From the NCBI GenBank assembly GCA_964384025.1, contig CAYLJJ010000114.1, positions 1-17,158 on the forward strand: a stretch of DNA of 17,158 nucleotides, written 5' to 3'. The notes below the pieces were generated by a model. That model was not told the DNA's origin. It ran no database searches and saw only the letters and a program-made list of their open reading frames with translations. The position numbers were made by a program, and so were the translations under genes. Position 1 is the first letter of the stretch, and the number at the start of each line of letters is the position of its first letter. Below, piece by piece: positions 6,990 through 14,175 of the stretch. The DNA is from CAYLJJ01 sp964384025 (GTDB lineage: Bacteria; Myxococcota_A; Bradymonadia; UBA7976; UBA1532).

Positions 6990-7754
6990 CTATGAAAAGG
7001 GGCCAAAGAGCGCTCGTGTTGAGCGGCTGCTGGAGCCCAAAAGTTGTTGGGCAGGGCAAGCGCGTAGCTTCCCTAAATCCTGAGCGACTGCGATGAGCCC
7101 AACGGGCTCTCCTCGCTTAACCCCAAGAGGGGCTTGATCTGGAGCGTCTGTTTCCAGGAGGAGCGAGCCCTCAGGCACAGCGGCCAGAGCGCGGCGAGTC
7201 TTGGGGGAGCGCACAAAGGGCGCTGCAACTCCCAGATAGAGCCCCAAAGTGAGATAGGCGCTGGCGCTCTCCAGGCTGCCGCTGAAGGCGTGAATGACTC
7301 CTCCAGCTTTGGGCAAGCCGTCTCTCTTAAGGATCCGCAGCAAAGGGGCCTGAGCCTTGACCACGTGCAGGATGAGGGGCAGATCCCGCTCCCGAGCCAG
7401 GGCAAGCTGATCTCTTAGGGCTTGCTCCTGAAGCGGGAGACTGGATCTGGGGCGGAAGTGGAGATCCAGGCCGATTTCACCGATGGCGCAGGGCGGCGAA
7501 GGCTCGTCCAACGCGCGCTCCATCTCCTCGATAGGTGGCCTGCGCTCAGCGGCTCGCCAGGGATGAAGCCCTAGGGCCCAACGTAGGGATCCGGGGCTCT
7601 GAGCACAGAGGCTCCGTTGACGTCTCCAGCCAGCGGGATCCACCCCCGCTAAGAGAAAACCGCCGATCCCCTGATCACGAGCCCGCGCCAAGACCGCCTC
7701 ACGATCTGAATCAAAACAGGGAAAATCCAGATGGCAATGACTGTCGATCCACAT
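6990..7754 (-). CDS. tatD: TatD family metal-dependent DNase
   Basis: TatD proteins are TIM-barrel metal-dependent hydrolases with 3'-5' exonuclease activity on DNA/RNA and a suggested role in repair or nucleic-acid turnover. The 254-residue protein has the expected metal-site series: D-S-H-C-H-L-D (H6, H8), G-E-I-G-L-D (E93), L-I-L-H (H130), G-V-I-H-A-F-S-G-S (H155) and L-L-E-T-D-A-P (D203). All are intact. The usual Y-R-G-K after the last motif is replaced by L-G-V-K-R-G-E-P, a common degree of variation. The start is taken as ATG at 7754, with GGGAG 7 nt upstream; the GTG at 7760 would sit almost on the Shine-Dalgarno. The gap to the upstream transglutaminase gene is 2 bp and tcdA follows within 20 bp, giving a three-gene operon. 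Confidence 0.92.
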   Translation of the reverse strand: MWIDSHCHLDFPCFDSDREAVLARARDQGIGGFLLAGVDPAGWRRQRSLCAQSPGSLRWALGLHPWRAAERRPPIEEMERALDEPSPPCAIGEIGLDLHFRPRSSLPLQEQALRDQLALARERDLPLILHVVKAQAPLLRILKRDGLPKAGGVIHAFSGSLESASAYLTLGLYLGVAAPFVRSPKTRRALAAVPEGSLLLETDAPDQAPLGVKRGEPVGLIAVAQDLGKLRACPAQQLLGSSSRSTRALFGPFS

Positions 7755-7756
7755 CC

Positions 7757-9415
7757 TCACTCTCCCGATTCGTCGGAGCGCCCCGAGCGATGTTCGGGTC
7801 CTGCTTCGCTGACCGCGAGGAGAGTATAGGAGCCCAGCGGCAGAGCAGAAGGTAGACGAGGCTGAAGCTTAAAGCGACCCTCGCTCTCTGTGAAGACGGG
7901 GGAGCCGATGGCGATGGGGCGACCTCCATCCTGGGGGAGCAGGAAGACCTGCACTCGGACTCCTGACAAGGGGCTCCTGCTCAGGACATCCTTGAGTTGG
8001 CCTTGGATCTCTCTGAGAGCTTCTCCTCGATAAACCTGTAGTTTTCTCCAAGGCAGCGCCAAGCGCAGCTCTACAGCGCGGGCCTGGGCTTTAGGGAGGG
8101 AGTTGGGTTCTGCCATAACAGCGGGGATGGGGATCTCAGCCTGAGCTTCTCCAAGAAGCCCAGAAGCTCTGTTTGAAGGGCCGCTCCCTCGCTCTTCAAT
8201 CTTCTGTTTTGCAGTTGAGCTTCTGAGAGCGCTTCTCTCTCCAGAGCGCTGCCCCTCTCCAAGTTGAGATCCAGGAGCGCTTTGGCTGTACTGTCGCTGA
8301 TAGGGGGGAGGCTTAGGGTAGGGATCGGGATCTGGTCGGTGGAGACCTTGCTGTGCGCCCATCTCAAGATCAAGGCGAGGGGCTTCTCCTCCCAGGTCGA
8401 CTCGTCTCCAGCGACCATCAGGAGCCAAGATCTCAGCGAAGGCATGGGCCTCATTTTGAAGATAGCGGCTGGGAACTCCAGCAGCCCGTGCGGTGATTAC
8501 AAAGCTGAACGCCCGATGGCGACAGACCCCTCGCTGGCCCAGAGCCAGTGCCAGATAGAGATCATCCCCCTTTGGGCTCACTCCTGCCTCAAAGGCACGA
8601 AACCAAGCGATTATCCGAGCCAACTCTCGGTTAAAGGGACCCTCTGGCTGGATCTTGAGCCGCTCTAGGACCACTTGGGCCTTGGCCCTCAACGAGGGAG
8701 GTAGAGCGGCGCTGGGATGATCTCGTTGAAGGTTGAGGGCTACATTTTCAGAGGGAGGTTCAGCGAAGTAGCCCCCATCAACGTCCAACAAGATCCGCAA
8801 CTCAAGGAAACCTCTGTGGGGAGCTGAGACGCTGAAGTTGCCCGCTGAATCTTTAGCGAAGGAGAGCAGTACTGGCGGAACACTCTCAGCCGCCAAGATG
8901 CGCATATCGGGGGCTACTGAGGAGATAGCCTGCCAGCGCCCAGGCTGCAGATTCAAGCCAAAGGTCCCCCAAAACAGCTCCCGCCCAAGCTGAGCCTGAG
9001 GAGGCTTAACCGGGATAGAGATAGGGCGCGGTCGAGGATCTCGGATGCTCAACTCTCCTTTGTTCGTGACCAGATCAAAAGCAGCGTCACGTCGGTAGGG
9101 AATCACCGAGGGGTTAAAGAGGGCTCGGTATTTCAAGGCTGAGTCCGCCTCGGTTCTTCGATCAGGGCGAACTTGAGAGGGACGAAGGATGCTATGCTTT
9201 GGGGGCTGCTCTTTGGGAGCGGAAAGACGTGCACCTCCTCGATGAATCGCCGCAGGGAGTACACCCTCGCCCAACTCCAGGTGGCTCTGACGCTGGGTTT
9301 GAAAGCGCGCGAGCTGTGCGGGAGGCAGGTAGTCATGGCGGCGCGGTTCGCTCCATGATGGCTGCGAGAGGAGGAGCAGGAAAGGGAAGAAGTTGAGGGG
9401 TCTTTGGTATCTCAC
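7757..9415 (-). CDS. Exported transglutaminase-like protein with C-terminal beta domain
   Basis: The 552-residue protein has a signal peptide (1-22, ending P-S-W-S) and so acts outside the cytoplasm. Residues 23-160 are low-complexity, Pro/Arg-rich. The transglutaminase-like core (about 240-350) shows the papain-like triad: C298 in G-Q-R-G-V-C-R-H-R-A-F, H324 in N-E-A-H-A-F-A-E and D340 in W-R-R-V-D-L-G-G. A Ser/Gln/Pro-rich spacer (355-440) leads to a carboxypeptidase-regulatory-like beta sandwich (about 445-537) with G-S-P-V-F-T-E-S-E-G-R-F. Such enzymes cross-link, hydrolyse or modify proteins or peptides; the substrate is unknown. The start is GTG at 9415 with only a weak AGG upstream; no ATG alternative keeps the signal peptide. 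It heads the tatD-tcdA run and is divergent from the App1-like gene across 81 bp. Confidence 0.82.
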   Translation of the reverse strand: MRYQRPLNFFPFLLLLSQPSWSEPRRHDYLPPAQLARFQTQRQSHLELGEGVLPAAIHRGGARLSAPKEQPPKHSILRPSQVRPDRRTEADSALKYRALFNPSVIPYRRDAAFDLVTNKGELSIRDPRPRPISIPVKPPQAQLGRELFWGTFGLNLQPGRWQAISSVAPDMRILAAESVPPVLLSFAKDSAGNFSVSAPHRGFLELRILLDVDGGYFAEPPSENVALNLQRDHPSAALPPSLRAKAQVVLERLKIQPEGPFNRELARIIAWFRAFEAGVSPKGDDLYLALALGQRGVCRHRAFSFVITARAAGVPSRYLQNEAHAFAEILAPDGRWRRVDLGGEAPRLDLEMGAQQGLHRPDPDPYPKPPPYQRQYSQSAPGSQLGEGQRSGERSALRSSTAKQKIEERGSGPSNRASGLLGEAQAEIPIPAVMAEPNSLPKAQARAVELRLALPWRKLQVYRGEALREIQGQLKDVLSRSPLSGVRVQVFLLPQDGGRPIAIGSPVFTESEGRFKLQPRLPSALPLGSYTLLAVSEAGPEHRSGRSDESGE

Positions 9416-9496
9416 GGGTCAAGCCTAATCTTAAACCTTGCACCTGCTTCTCAGATGAGGTCCAGAGAGGAGAGACTCAATGAGCGAGGAGCGTTT

Positions 9497-10468
9497 ATGC
9501 AGGGTCATATTTACCGCTGGGATCTGGACAAGACCTATCTTCGCACAGAGTTTGACAGCTTCCGAGATCTGCTGCGCACCGCGCTCCAACGCCCTATGGA
9601 GAAACGCAATGTTCCCGGTAGTGCAGAGCTGATCAGGGCGCTGCGCTCTGAATCGGGAGGAGCTGCTCAGGTTCATTTTTTGAGCGGCAGTCCCAGACAG
9701 ATGCGTAGAGTGCTCAGCGAAAAACTGCGCCTGGATGGAGTCTGCTTTGAGGGCTTTATCCTCAAAGACAACTTGAGCAACCTGATGCGGGGACGCCTCC
9801 GAGCCCTTAAGGGGCAGCTTGGCTATAAGCTATCAGCACTCCTGGAGGCTCGTGCTCGTGAGCCTCTCCCCCTGCAGGAGACCCTCTTTGGGGATGACGC
9901 TGAGCGAGATGCCTTTGTCTACTCCATCTATGCCGATCTTTTGGCGCGGCGAATCTCTCAAGAAAGTTTGGCAGAGGTGATGGAGCGAGCGGGGCTCTAT
10001 AGCGATGAGCGACAGCGGATCAAGGAAGCTCTCAAGCGCTTGCCACAGTGTGATCCGGTTCAGCGCATCATCATCCACCTCGATCGTCGCTCTCCACCCC
10101 AGCTCTTTGCTCCCTATGGCTCCCGCGTCTTTCCCGTCTACAACTATTTTCAAGCCGCGCTGCTGCTCCTCTCTGATGGTCGCTTGGGGCCGCGAGGGAT
10201 CCAGCGTTTGGGAGAGGTCTTGATTCGTGAGCATGGGTTCTCGCTCAAGAACTTGAGGGGCAGCTTGCGCAACGTGATCCAGCGAGGGGGTCTCAGCGTG
10301 AAAGGCTGGGAACAGCTCTCAGAGCTGGAGGGGGAGCTGGGCGCGCTCTTCCAAGCTGAACATCGCCTGGGCCATGTAGCGGTCACCCCAAGAGCTGTGA
10401 TACCCGATTACCCTCTGCTCCTGGAGAGAGAGCTACACCGTAAGAAGCGCCGTTGGAGGTGGTCATGA
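9497..10468 (+). CDS. App1-like HAD-superfamily phosphatase
   Basis: The protein resembles the catalytic domain of yeast App1 (DUF2183-type), a phosphatidate phosphatase of HAD fold. Motif I is W-D-L-D-K-T-Y, with nucleophile and acid D9 and D11. Motif II is H-F-L-S-G-S-P (60-66). Lysines in L-K-D-N and K-G-Q-L-G-Y-K (106-111) supply motif III, and motif IV is F-G-D-D-A-E-R-D (131-138). Residues about 150-323 form a helical extension I do not recognise, ending in a strongly basic tail (KKRRWRWS). No signal peptide is seen, so it is cytoplasmic. The ATG at 9497 has AGGAG 6 nt upstream; earlier in-frame ATGs lack one. It overlaps the next gene by ATGA, so the two products are translationally coupled. 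HAD phosphatase is secure; lipid phosphate as substrate is inference. Confidence 0.8.
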   Translation: MQGHIYRWDLDKTYLRTEFDSFRDLLRTALQRPMEKRNVPGSAELIRALRSESGGAAQVHFLSGSPRQMRRVLSEKLRLDGVCFEGFILKDNLSNLMRGRLRALKGQLGYKLSALLEARAREPLPLQETLFGDDAERDAFVYSIYADLLARRISQESLAEVMERAGLYSDERQRIKEALKRLPQCDPVQRIIIHLDRRSPPQLFAPYGSRVFPVYNYFQAALLLLSDGRLGPRGIQRLGEVLIREHGFSLKNLRGSLRNVIQRGGLSVKGWEQLSELEGELGALFQAEHRLGHVAVTPRAVIPDYPLLLERELHRKKRRWRWS

Positions 10469-12450
10469 GATGGATGAGTCCCCTGCTCCTGTTCTCTCTG
10501 AGCCTGGGCTGTGATGATGAAGGCTCCTCAGAGTCCGCGCCTCAAGATGGAGGAGCTGAAGCGCAGGGTGAGGTGGGCGCAGGAGGAGAGGGAGGAGGCG
10601 AGGCGCTCCCTGCGCCTCTAGCTGCGATGGCTCGTTTTGAGCCGGAAGCAGAGCCAGCCGAGACAGGACTGGCGCGCATCCCCTGGCCTTCAGAGATCTA
10701 TCGAGATGGAGAGCAGCTCAAGCTCAACGGTCTACGGCGAGGGACTGGGGGCTTGCTTAATATGCTGATCGACAGTCTGGAGGCAGAGACGCGAGGCTTT
10801 GGAACCTCAGCGAGCCTTTACCTCTCCTTTACAGGTCCCCCCGAGCTGGAGCTGCTCCCAAAAGATCCCCGGGAAAGCTTAGCGCCAGACTCTTTGCTTC
10901 AACTGATCAACCTAGAGCCCAGCTCCCCTCATTATGGGGAGCGGGTCCCACTGCGTTGGCGCTATCGCGCAGAAGCGGCGGGGCAGCTGCCTGCGCACAG
11001 CTTGAGTATCCGTCTCCCAGAGGGCTTGGCGCTGCGTCCCAAAAACCTCTACCTCCTGCTCCTCAGCGGAGCGGAGCGCTCAGCCGCTTTTGAGGCGATG
11101 CTCTCAGAGAGTCCTCCCAGCGAGCACCTCGCGCTCTGGGAAAGCTTAGCGCCTCTCCGAGAGTGGCTTCAGGGTTCTACTCTAAAGCCCTCTGTAGCCT
11201 CGGTGTTCCGCACTCAGGACCCTGTCAGTGAGCTGTTTCAGGCTCGGAATCATCTTCACAGCCTCCCTCCTCCTGAGCTGTTGGAGATCGAGAACCGAGG
11301 TCTAGATGCGACAGAGCGCTTCTTTACCCTGGAGGGGCGCTATCGAGCGCCCCGTTTTCAGGAGGGAGAGATCCCCTATATCCAGCCGGGAGAAGGAGCG
11401 ATCCGCTTTGACGCCGACGGCGCGCCCATCCAGCAGGGGGAAGAGGAGTTACGCTTCGCCCTTACGATGCCTGTGCCTGATCACCCCATCCGACCGTTGC
11501 AAGTGCCTCCCGAGGGCTGGCCTATCGCGCTCTATGCACACGGTACAGGGGGAAACTATCGTAGCTTTATTGAGCGCGCTAACGTCGCTTCGGTCTTAGC
11601 CTCTCGAGGCATCGCGGCGATGGGCATCGATCAGCTCCACCATGGTCCCCGCGCCAACAACAGCGGCCTGCCTCCAGATTTCCTCTTCTTTAACTTTCAG
11701 GTACCTACAGCAGGTCGGGACAACCTACGACAGGCGACCCTAGATCTGATCTCTCAGATGCGCTTTGCCCAGAGCTTGGATCTGGATCCTGAACTGGCTC
11801 CTGTTCCTCTACACCTTGATCCAACACGGATCCTCTTCTTGGGTCACAGCCAGGGGGGGCTTAACGGCCCCCTCTTTCTAGCGGTGGAGTCTGAGGTCTT
11901 GGGAGGAATGCTCAGCGGAGCGGGCTCTAACATCGCCATCACCCTGGAGCAGAAGCGTGAGCCCTATGACATCAACGCGCTTATTGCTGGAGTATTGGGG
12001 TTGACCCAGAACGATCCTCTTGATCGCTGGCATCCCGCCAGTATGCTTCTACAAACCTTCATCGAGCCTGGAGACGCTGTAAACTATGCTCGTTTTTGGT
12101 TTGATGAGCCTCCCGAAGGCTATCACCCCAAAAGCATCATGCTGAGCAGCGGTCTGAGCGATCCCTATACTCCTCCAGATACCACTTCAGCCTTAGCCGT
12201 TGCTGGGCGTGTACCGATCATGGAGCCCATCAGCGAGCCGATCCCAGCCTTAGAGTTTCTGGAGATCTCCAGCGCGGGGGTTCCTCCCTATTCAGGCAAT
12301 GTCGCCCAAGGAGCAGCCAGCGCTGGTCTTGCTCAGTTTCCAGGAGAGGATCACTTTGTGATTTTCGAGACCCCTGCTGCTTGGAACCGCTACGCCAACT
12401 TTATGAACGAGTTGGCTCATCGTAGAGGAGCCCCTCCCAACATCTATTGA
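10465..12450 (+). CDS. Lipase-like alpha/beta-hydrolase lipoprotein
   Basis: This is a 661-residue lipoprotein: the signal MRWMSPLLLFSLSLGC puts the lipidated cysteine at 16, followed by an acidic, Gly/Glu-rich linker (17-50). Residues about 55-300 resemble the N-terminal domain of surface lipases of the VolA / bacterial virulence factor lipase type (the I-P-W-P-S-E-I-Y opening and the G-F-G-T-S-A-S-L-Y-L-S-F strand). The alpha/beta-hydrolase core has the oxyanion segment Y-A-H-G-T-G-G (357-363), nucleophile elbow G-H-S-Q-G-G (S462), D566 in S-G-L-S-D-P-Y and H630 in G-E-D-H-F, a full catalytic triad. The likely activity is ester hydrolysis of lipids at the cell envelope; the substrate is inferred. 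The ATG at 10465 follows a strong GGAGG at 5 nt and overlaps the App1-like stop. The 3' end overlaps the convergent thpR gene by 7 bp. Confidence 0.85.
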   Translation: MRWMSPLLLFSLSLGCDDEGSSESAPQDGGAEAQGEVGAGGEGGGEALPAPLAAMARFEPEAEPAETGLARIPWPSEIYRDGEQLKLNGLRRGTGGLLNMLIDSLEAETRGFGTSASLYLSFTGPPELELLPKDPRESLAPDSLLQLINLEPSSPHYGERVPLRWRYRAEAAGQLPAHSLSIRLPEGLALRPKNLYLLLLSGAERSAAFEAMLSESPPSEHLALWESLAPLREWLQGSTLKPSVASVFRTQDPVSELFQARNHLHSLPPPELLEIENRGLDATERFFTLEGRYRAPRFQEGEIPYIQPGEGAIRFDADGAPIQQGEEELRFALTMPVPDHPIRPLQVPPEGWPIALYAHGTGGNYRSFIERANVASVLASRGIAAMGIDQLHHGPRANNSGLPPDFLFFNFQVPTAGRDNLRQATLDLISQMRFAQSLDLDPELAPVPLHLDPTRILFLGHSQGGLNGPLFLAVESEVLGGMLSGAGSNIAITLEQKREPYDINALIAGVLGLTQNDPLDRWHPASMLLQTFIEPGDAVNYARFWFDEPPEGYHPKSIMLSSGLSDPYTPPDTTSALAVAGRVPIMEPISEPIPALEFLEISSAGVPPYSGNVAQGAASAGLAQFPGEDHFVIFETPAAWNRYANFMNELAHRRGAPPNIY

Positions 12451-13028
12451 GATCTTGAAGCGGACTGCTCTCTAACAATGCGGTAGCTGTGGGCTCCTGT
12501 CGGAGGTCTACGGCGACCCCGTCCTAAGCGTTGAGGTTCAGCCCAGGTGTAGAGCGCAGCTCGGTCAAAGGTCAAAGGTAGGTCCAAGGCCTGCGCCTCC
12601 ATCCAGCCCCTGATCTCCCAACGCTCCGCCGCTGAAGCCCTACGTTGAGGTCTCAGAAGGGTTACATGAGGTCGAGGTTTGCGTCCCTCCACGGGGACCC
12701 CCGCAGCCCGCTGAGCTGCTGGACCGACCCGCGCCATCCAGCCCTCAAGCTCAGGAGAGGAGGCCATCATAGCAACAGCGCCAAAACGATCAGGGCGCCG
12801 CCCGAGGGTCTTTAGGCTTTGGAAGCGCAAGAGATAGATCTCTGGGGGCTCTCTTTGGATTATTTTCCAAGCTTCCAGGGCCTCCTTCTCCTCAACAGCC
12901 CCAAGAAAAGAGATCGTCAAATGAAGATCTCGGGGCTGAATCAAGCGCGCGCTCTTGGGCGCACCCTGCGTTAAGGAAAAAGACCAAGGGCCTACAGGGG
13001 CAGGCAGGCCGATAAACCAGTTGGGCAT
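12444..13028 (-). CDS. thpR: RNA 2',3'-cyclic phosphodiesterase (ThpR/LigT)
   Basis: A 2H phosphoesterase that opens 2',3'-cyclic phosphates on RNA ends; LigT homologues also form 2'-5' RNA linkages in vitro. The 194-residue protein has both H-x-T motifs: H-L-T-I-S-F-L-G (H36, T38) and H-V-T-L-L-R-P (H121, T123), about 85 residues apart as in the family. The start W-F-I-G-L-P-A-P corresponds to the usual F-I-A-I-P-L-P. The ATG at 13028 has GGAG 7 nt upstream and is preferred over a TTG at 13067, which would add 13 residues unlike the family. The stop overlaps the convergent lipase gene by 7 bp. The gene is monocistronic in the window and divergent from the TatT-like gene. Confidence 0.9.
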   Translation of the reverse strand: MPNWFIGLPAPVGPWSFSLTQGAPKSARLIQPRDLHLTISFLGAVEEKEALEAWKIIQREPPEIYLLRFQSLKTLGRRPDRFGAVAMMASSPELEGWMARVGPAAQRAAGVPVEGRKPRPHVTLLRPQRRASAAERWEIRGWMEAQALDLPLTFDRAALYTWAEPQRLGRGRRRPPTGAHSYRIVREQSASRSQ

Positions 13029-13096
13029 CAAGGGTCTCCAAAGTTTGGGTTCCTCAAAGGATTGCAAGGTCGCCGAGCCCTAGCTAGGCTGCTCTT

Positions 13097-13109
13097 TCCC
13101 AGATTGGGA
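13097..13109 (+). promoter_or_regulatory. Small hairpin overlapping the Shine-Dalgarno of the TatT-like gene
   Basis: TCCCA and TGGGA form a 5-bp stem with a GAT loop, directly before the ATG at 13120. The Shine-Dalgarno GGAGG (13107-13111) is half inside the 3' arm, so folding could hide it. The stem is short and this may be chance. Confidence 0.25.
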
Positions 13110-13119
13110 GGAAAGATCG

Positions 13120-14175
13120 ATGAGAAGAGCTGCGCTCCTTGGGTTTCTGTTGTTGCCAGCCTGCACCATGACCGAGATGACCGGACGAACTCTATCCAGT
13201 TACTCGGTAGAGCATATGCTCCCTTACACTCTGGCCTCAAATGATCTGGAGATGGCCTGTCAGACGGGGCTCTCTCTGAGCAATATGTTTCTCTCTTTTG
13301 CTCGTGTGGTAGAGACACCCCACCGGGGCGCAGCAGCGACCCTGAGCACGGCAGCCTACTGCGCAGATGAGGCGGTCTGGGCGGCAGAGTTGAGCTCTCT
13401 CCGAGCGCTACACAAAGGAGACGCAGCAGGACTCCAGGACGCACGTATCTTGGAGAAGCGCGCTCATCAGATCGCTGCGCGTCGTTACTACAGCTCCTAT
13501 CTGCACACCGTGGAGGCGCTTGGAGAGCCTGGGAAAGGCTGCCCTGAGCTGAGTCGGGAGGATGAGCTGATCTGGTTCTTGGGGATGATCGCTGGAGTGC
13601 AAGCTGTTCAGCATGACCGCGCTTGTAACAGCAGCGTGAGGGTCCCCACCGATCTCCCGGCCAAAATCGCTCGGGGCATCGCCTGTTTGAATAATGACTC
13701 TTGGTGGGGTGTTCCCGAAGCGCTGCAAGCAGCGATCTGGTTGAGTGTGCCAGGCACCCTTCCTCAGGGAAAGGAGCCTTGGAAGCTTCTGGAACATGCC
13801 GTTTCTTTAGGAGACACGGCTGGAATCAGGCTGGCTCGAGCCATCCAGGCTCAAGCTGCTGAGGTTAGAGGAAAGCGAGAGATGCTCAAGGAGATCCTCA
13901 AGGCCCAGGCGAACTCTCTAGAAGGACAAGCTCCTCAAAAACAGTGGCGTCTTTTGGACGCGATGGCGGGACGTCAGATTGAGATCATCTCCGACCGCCT
14001 CTGGACCGAGGAGACGGGGCATCGTACCCCCCTAGGAGCTTTGGGGAGCTTCCCAGAGCCTCCCGAGAAGGATGAGGGGCTCCTAGACGATCTAGAAGAG
14101 CCAGAACCCGCTGAGAAAGAACCCCAAACGAGCAAAATCCAGGAAGAAGAAAGCGAGAAGGAGAAAACATTATGA
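13120..14175 (+). CDS. TRAP transporter TatT-like lipoprotein
   Basis: The 351-residue protein resembles the TatT component, a helical-repeat lipoprotein first described in Treponema pallidum that partners a TRAP solute-binding protein and is thought to hold or channel hydrophobic ligands. The lipobox LLPAC gives Cys15 as the lipidated residue. The helical body (about 40-300) has the recognisable segments E-M-A-C-Q-T-G-L-S-L-S, A-A-R-R-Y-Y-S-S-Y and A-R-G-I-A-C-L-N-N-D-S-W-W-G-V-P. A highly acidic, Glu/Pro-rich disordered tail (about 305-351) follows the folded part. The ATG at 13120 has GGAGG at 8 nt. The stop overlaps the ATG of the DUF6091-type gene (ATGA), so the two are coupled, which supports the family call. 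The ligand is unknown. Confidence 0.78.
   Translation: MRRAALLGFLLLPACTMTEMTGRTLSSYSVEHMLPYTLASNDLEMACQTGLSLSNMFLSFARVVETPHRGAAATLSTAAYCADEAVWAAELSSLRALHKGDAAGLQDARILEKRAHQIAARRYYSSYLHTVEALGEPGKGCPELSREDELIWFLGMIAGVQAVQHDRACNSSVRVPTDLPAKIARGIACLNNDSWWGVPEALQAAIWLSVPGTLPQGKEPWKLLEHAVSLGDTAGIRLARAIQAQAAEVRGKREMLKEILKAQANSLEGQAPQKQWRLLDAMAGRQIEIISDRLWTEETGHRTPLGALGSFPEPPEKDEGLLDDLEEPEPAEKEPQTSKIQEEESEKEKTL

Noticed and set aside
9833..10234. 133-codon minus-strand frame opposite the App1-like gene
   Set aside because: The plus-strand frame has all HAD motifs and a strong Shine-Dalgarno; the antisense frame has none.
13076..13090. Imperfect palindrome around AGCCCTAGCTAGGCT as an operator before the TatT-like gene
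   Set aside because: Four-base arms plus an intrinsically palindromic CTAG core; no second copy and no regulator gene nearby.
13028..13444. 138-codon minus-strand frame across the thpR/TatT divergent region
   Set aside because: Low-complexity Arg/Pro/Ser-rich translation, and it overlaps two well-supported genes.
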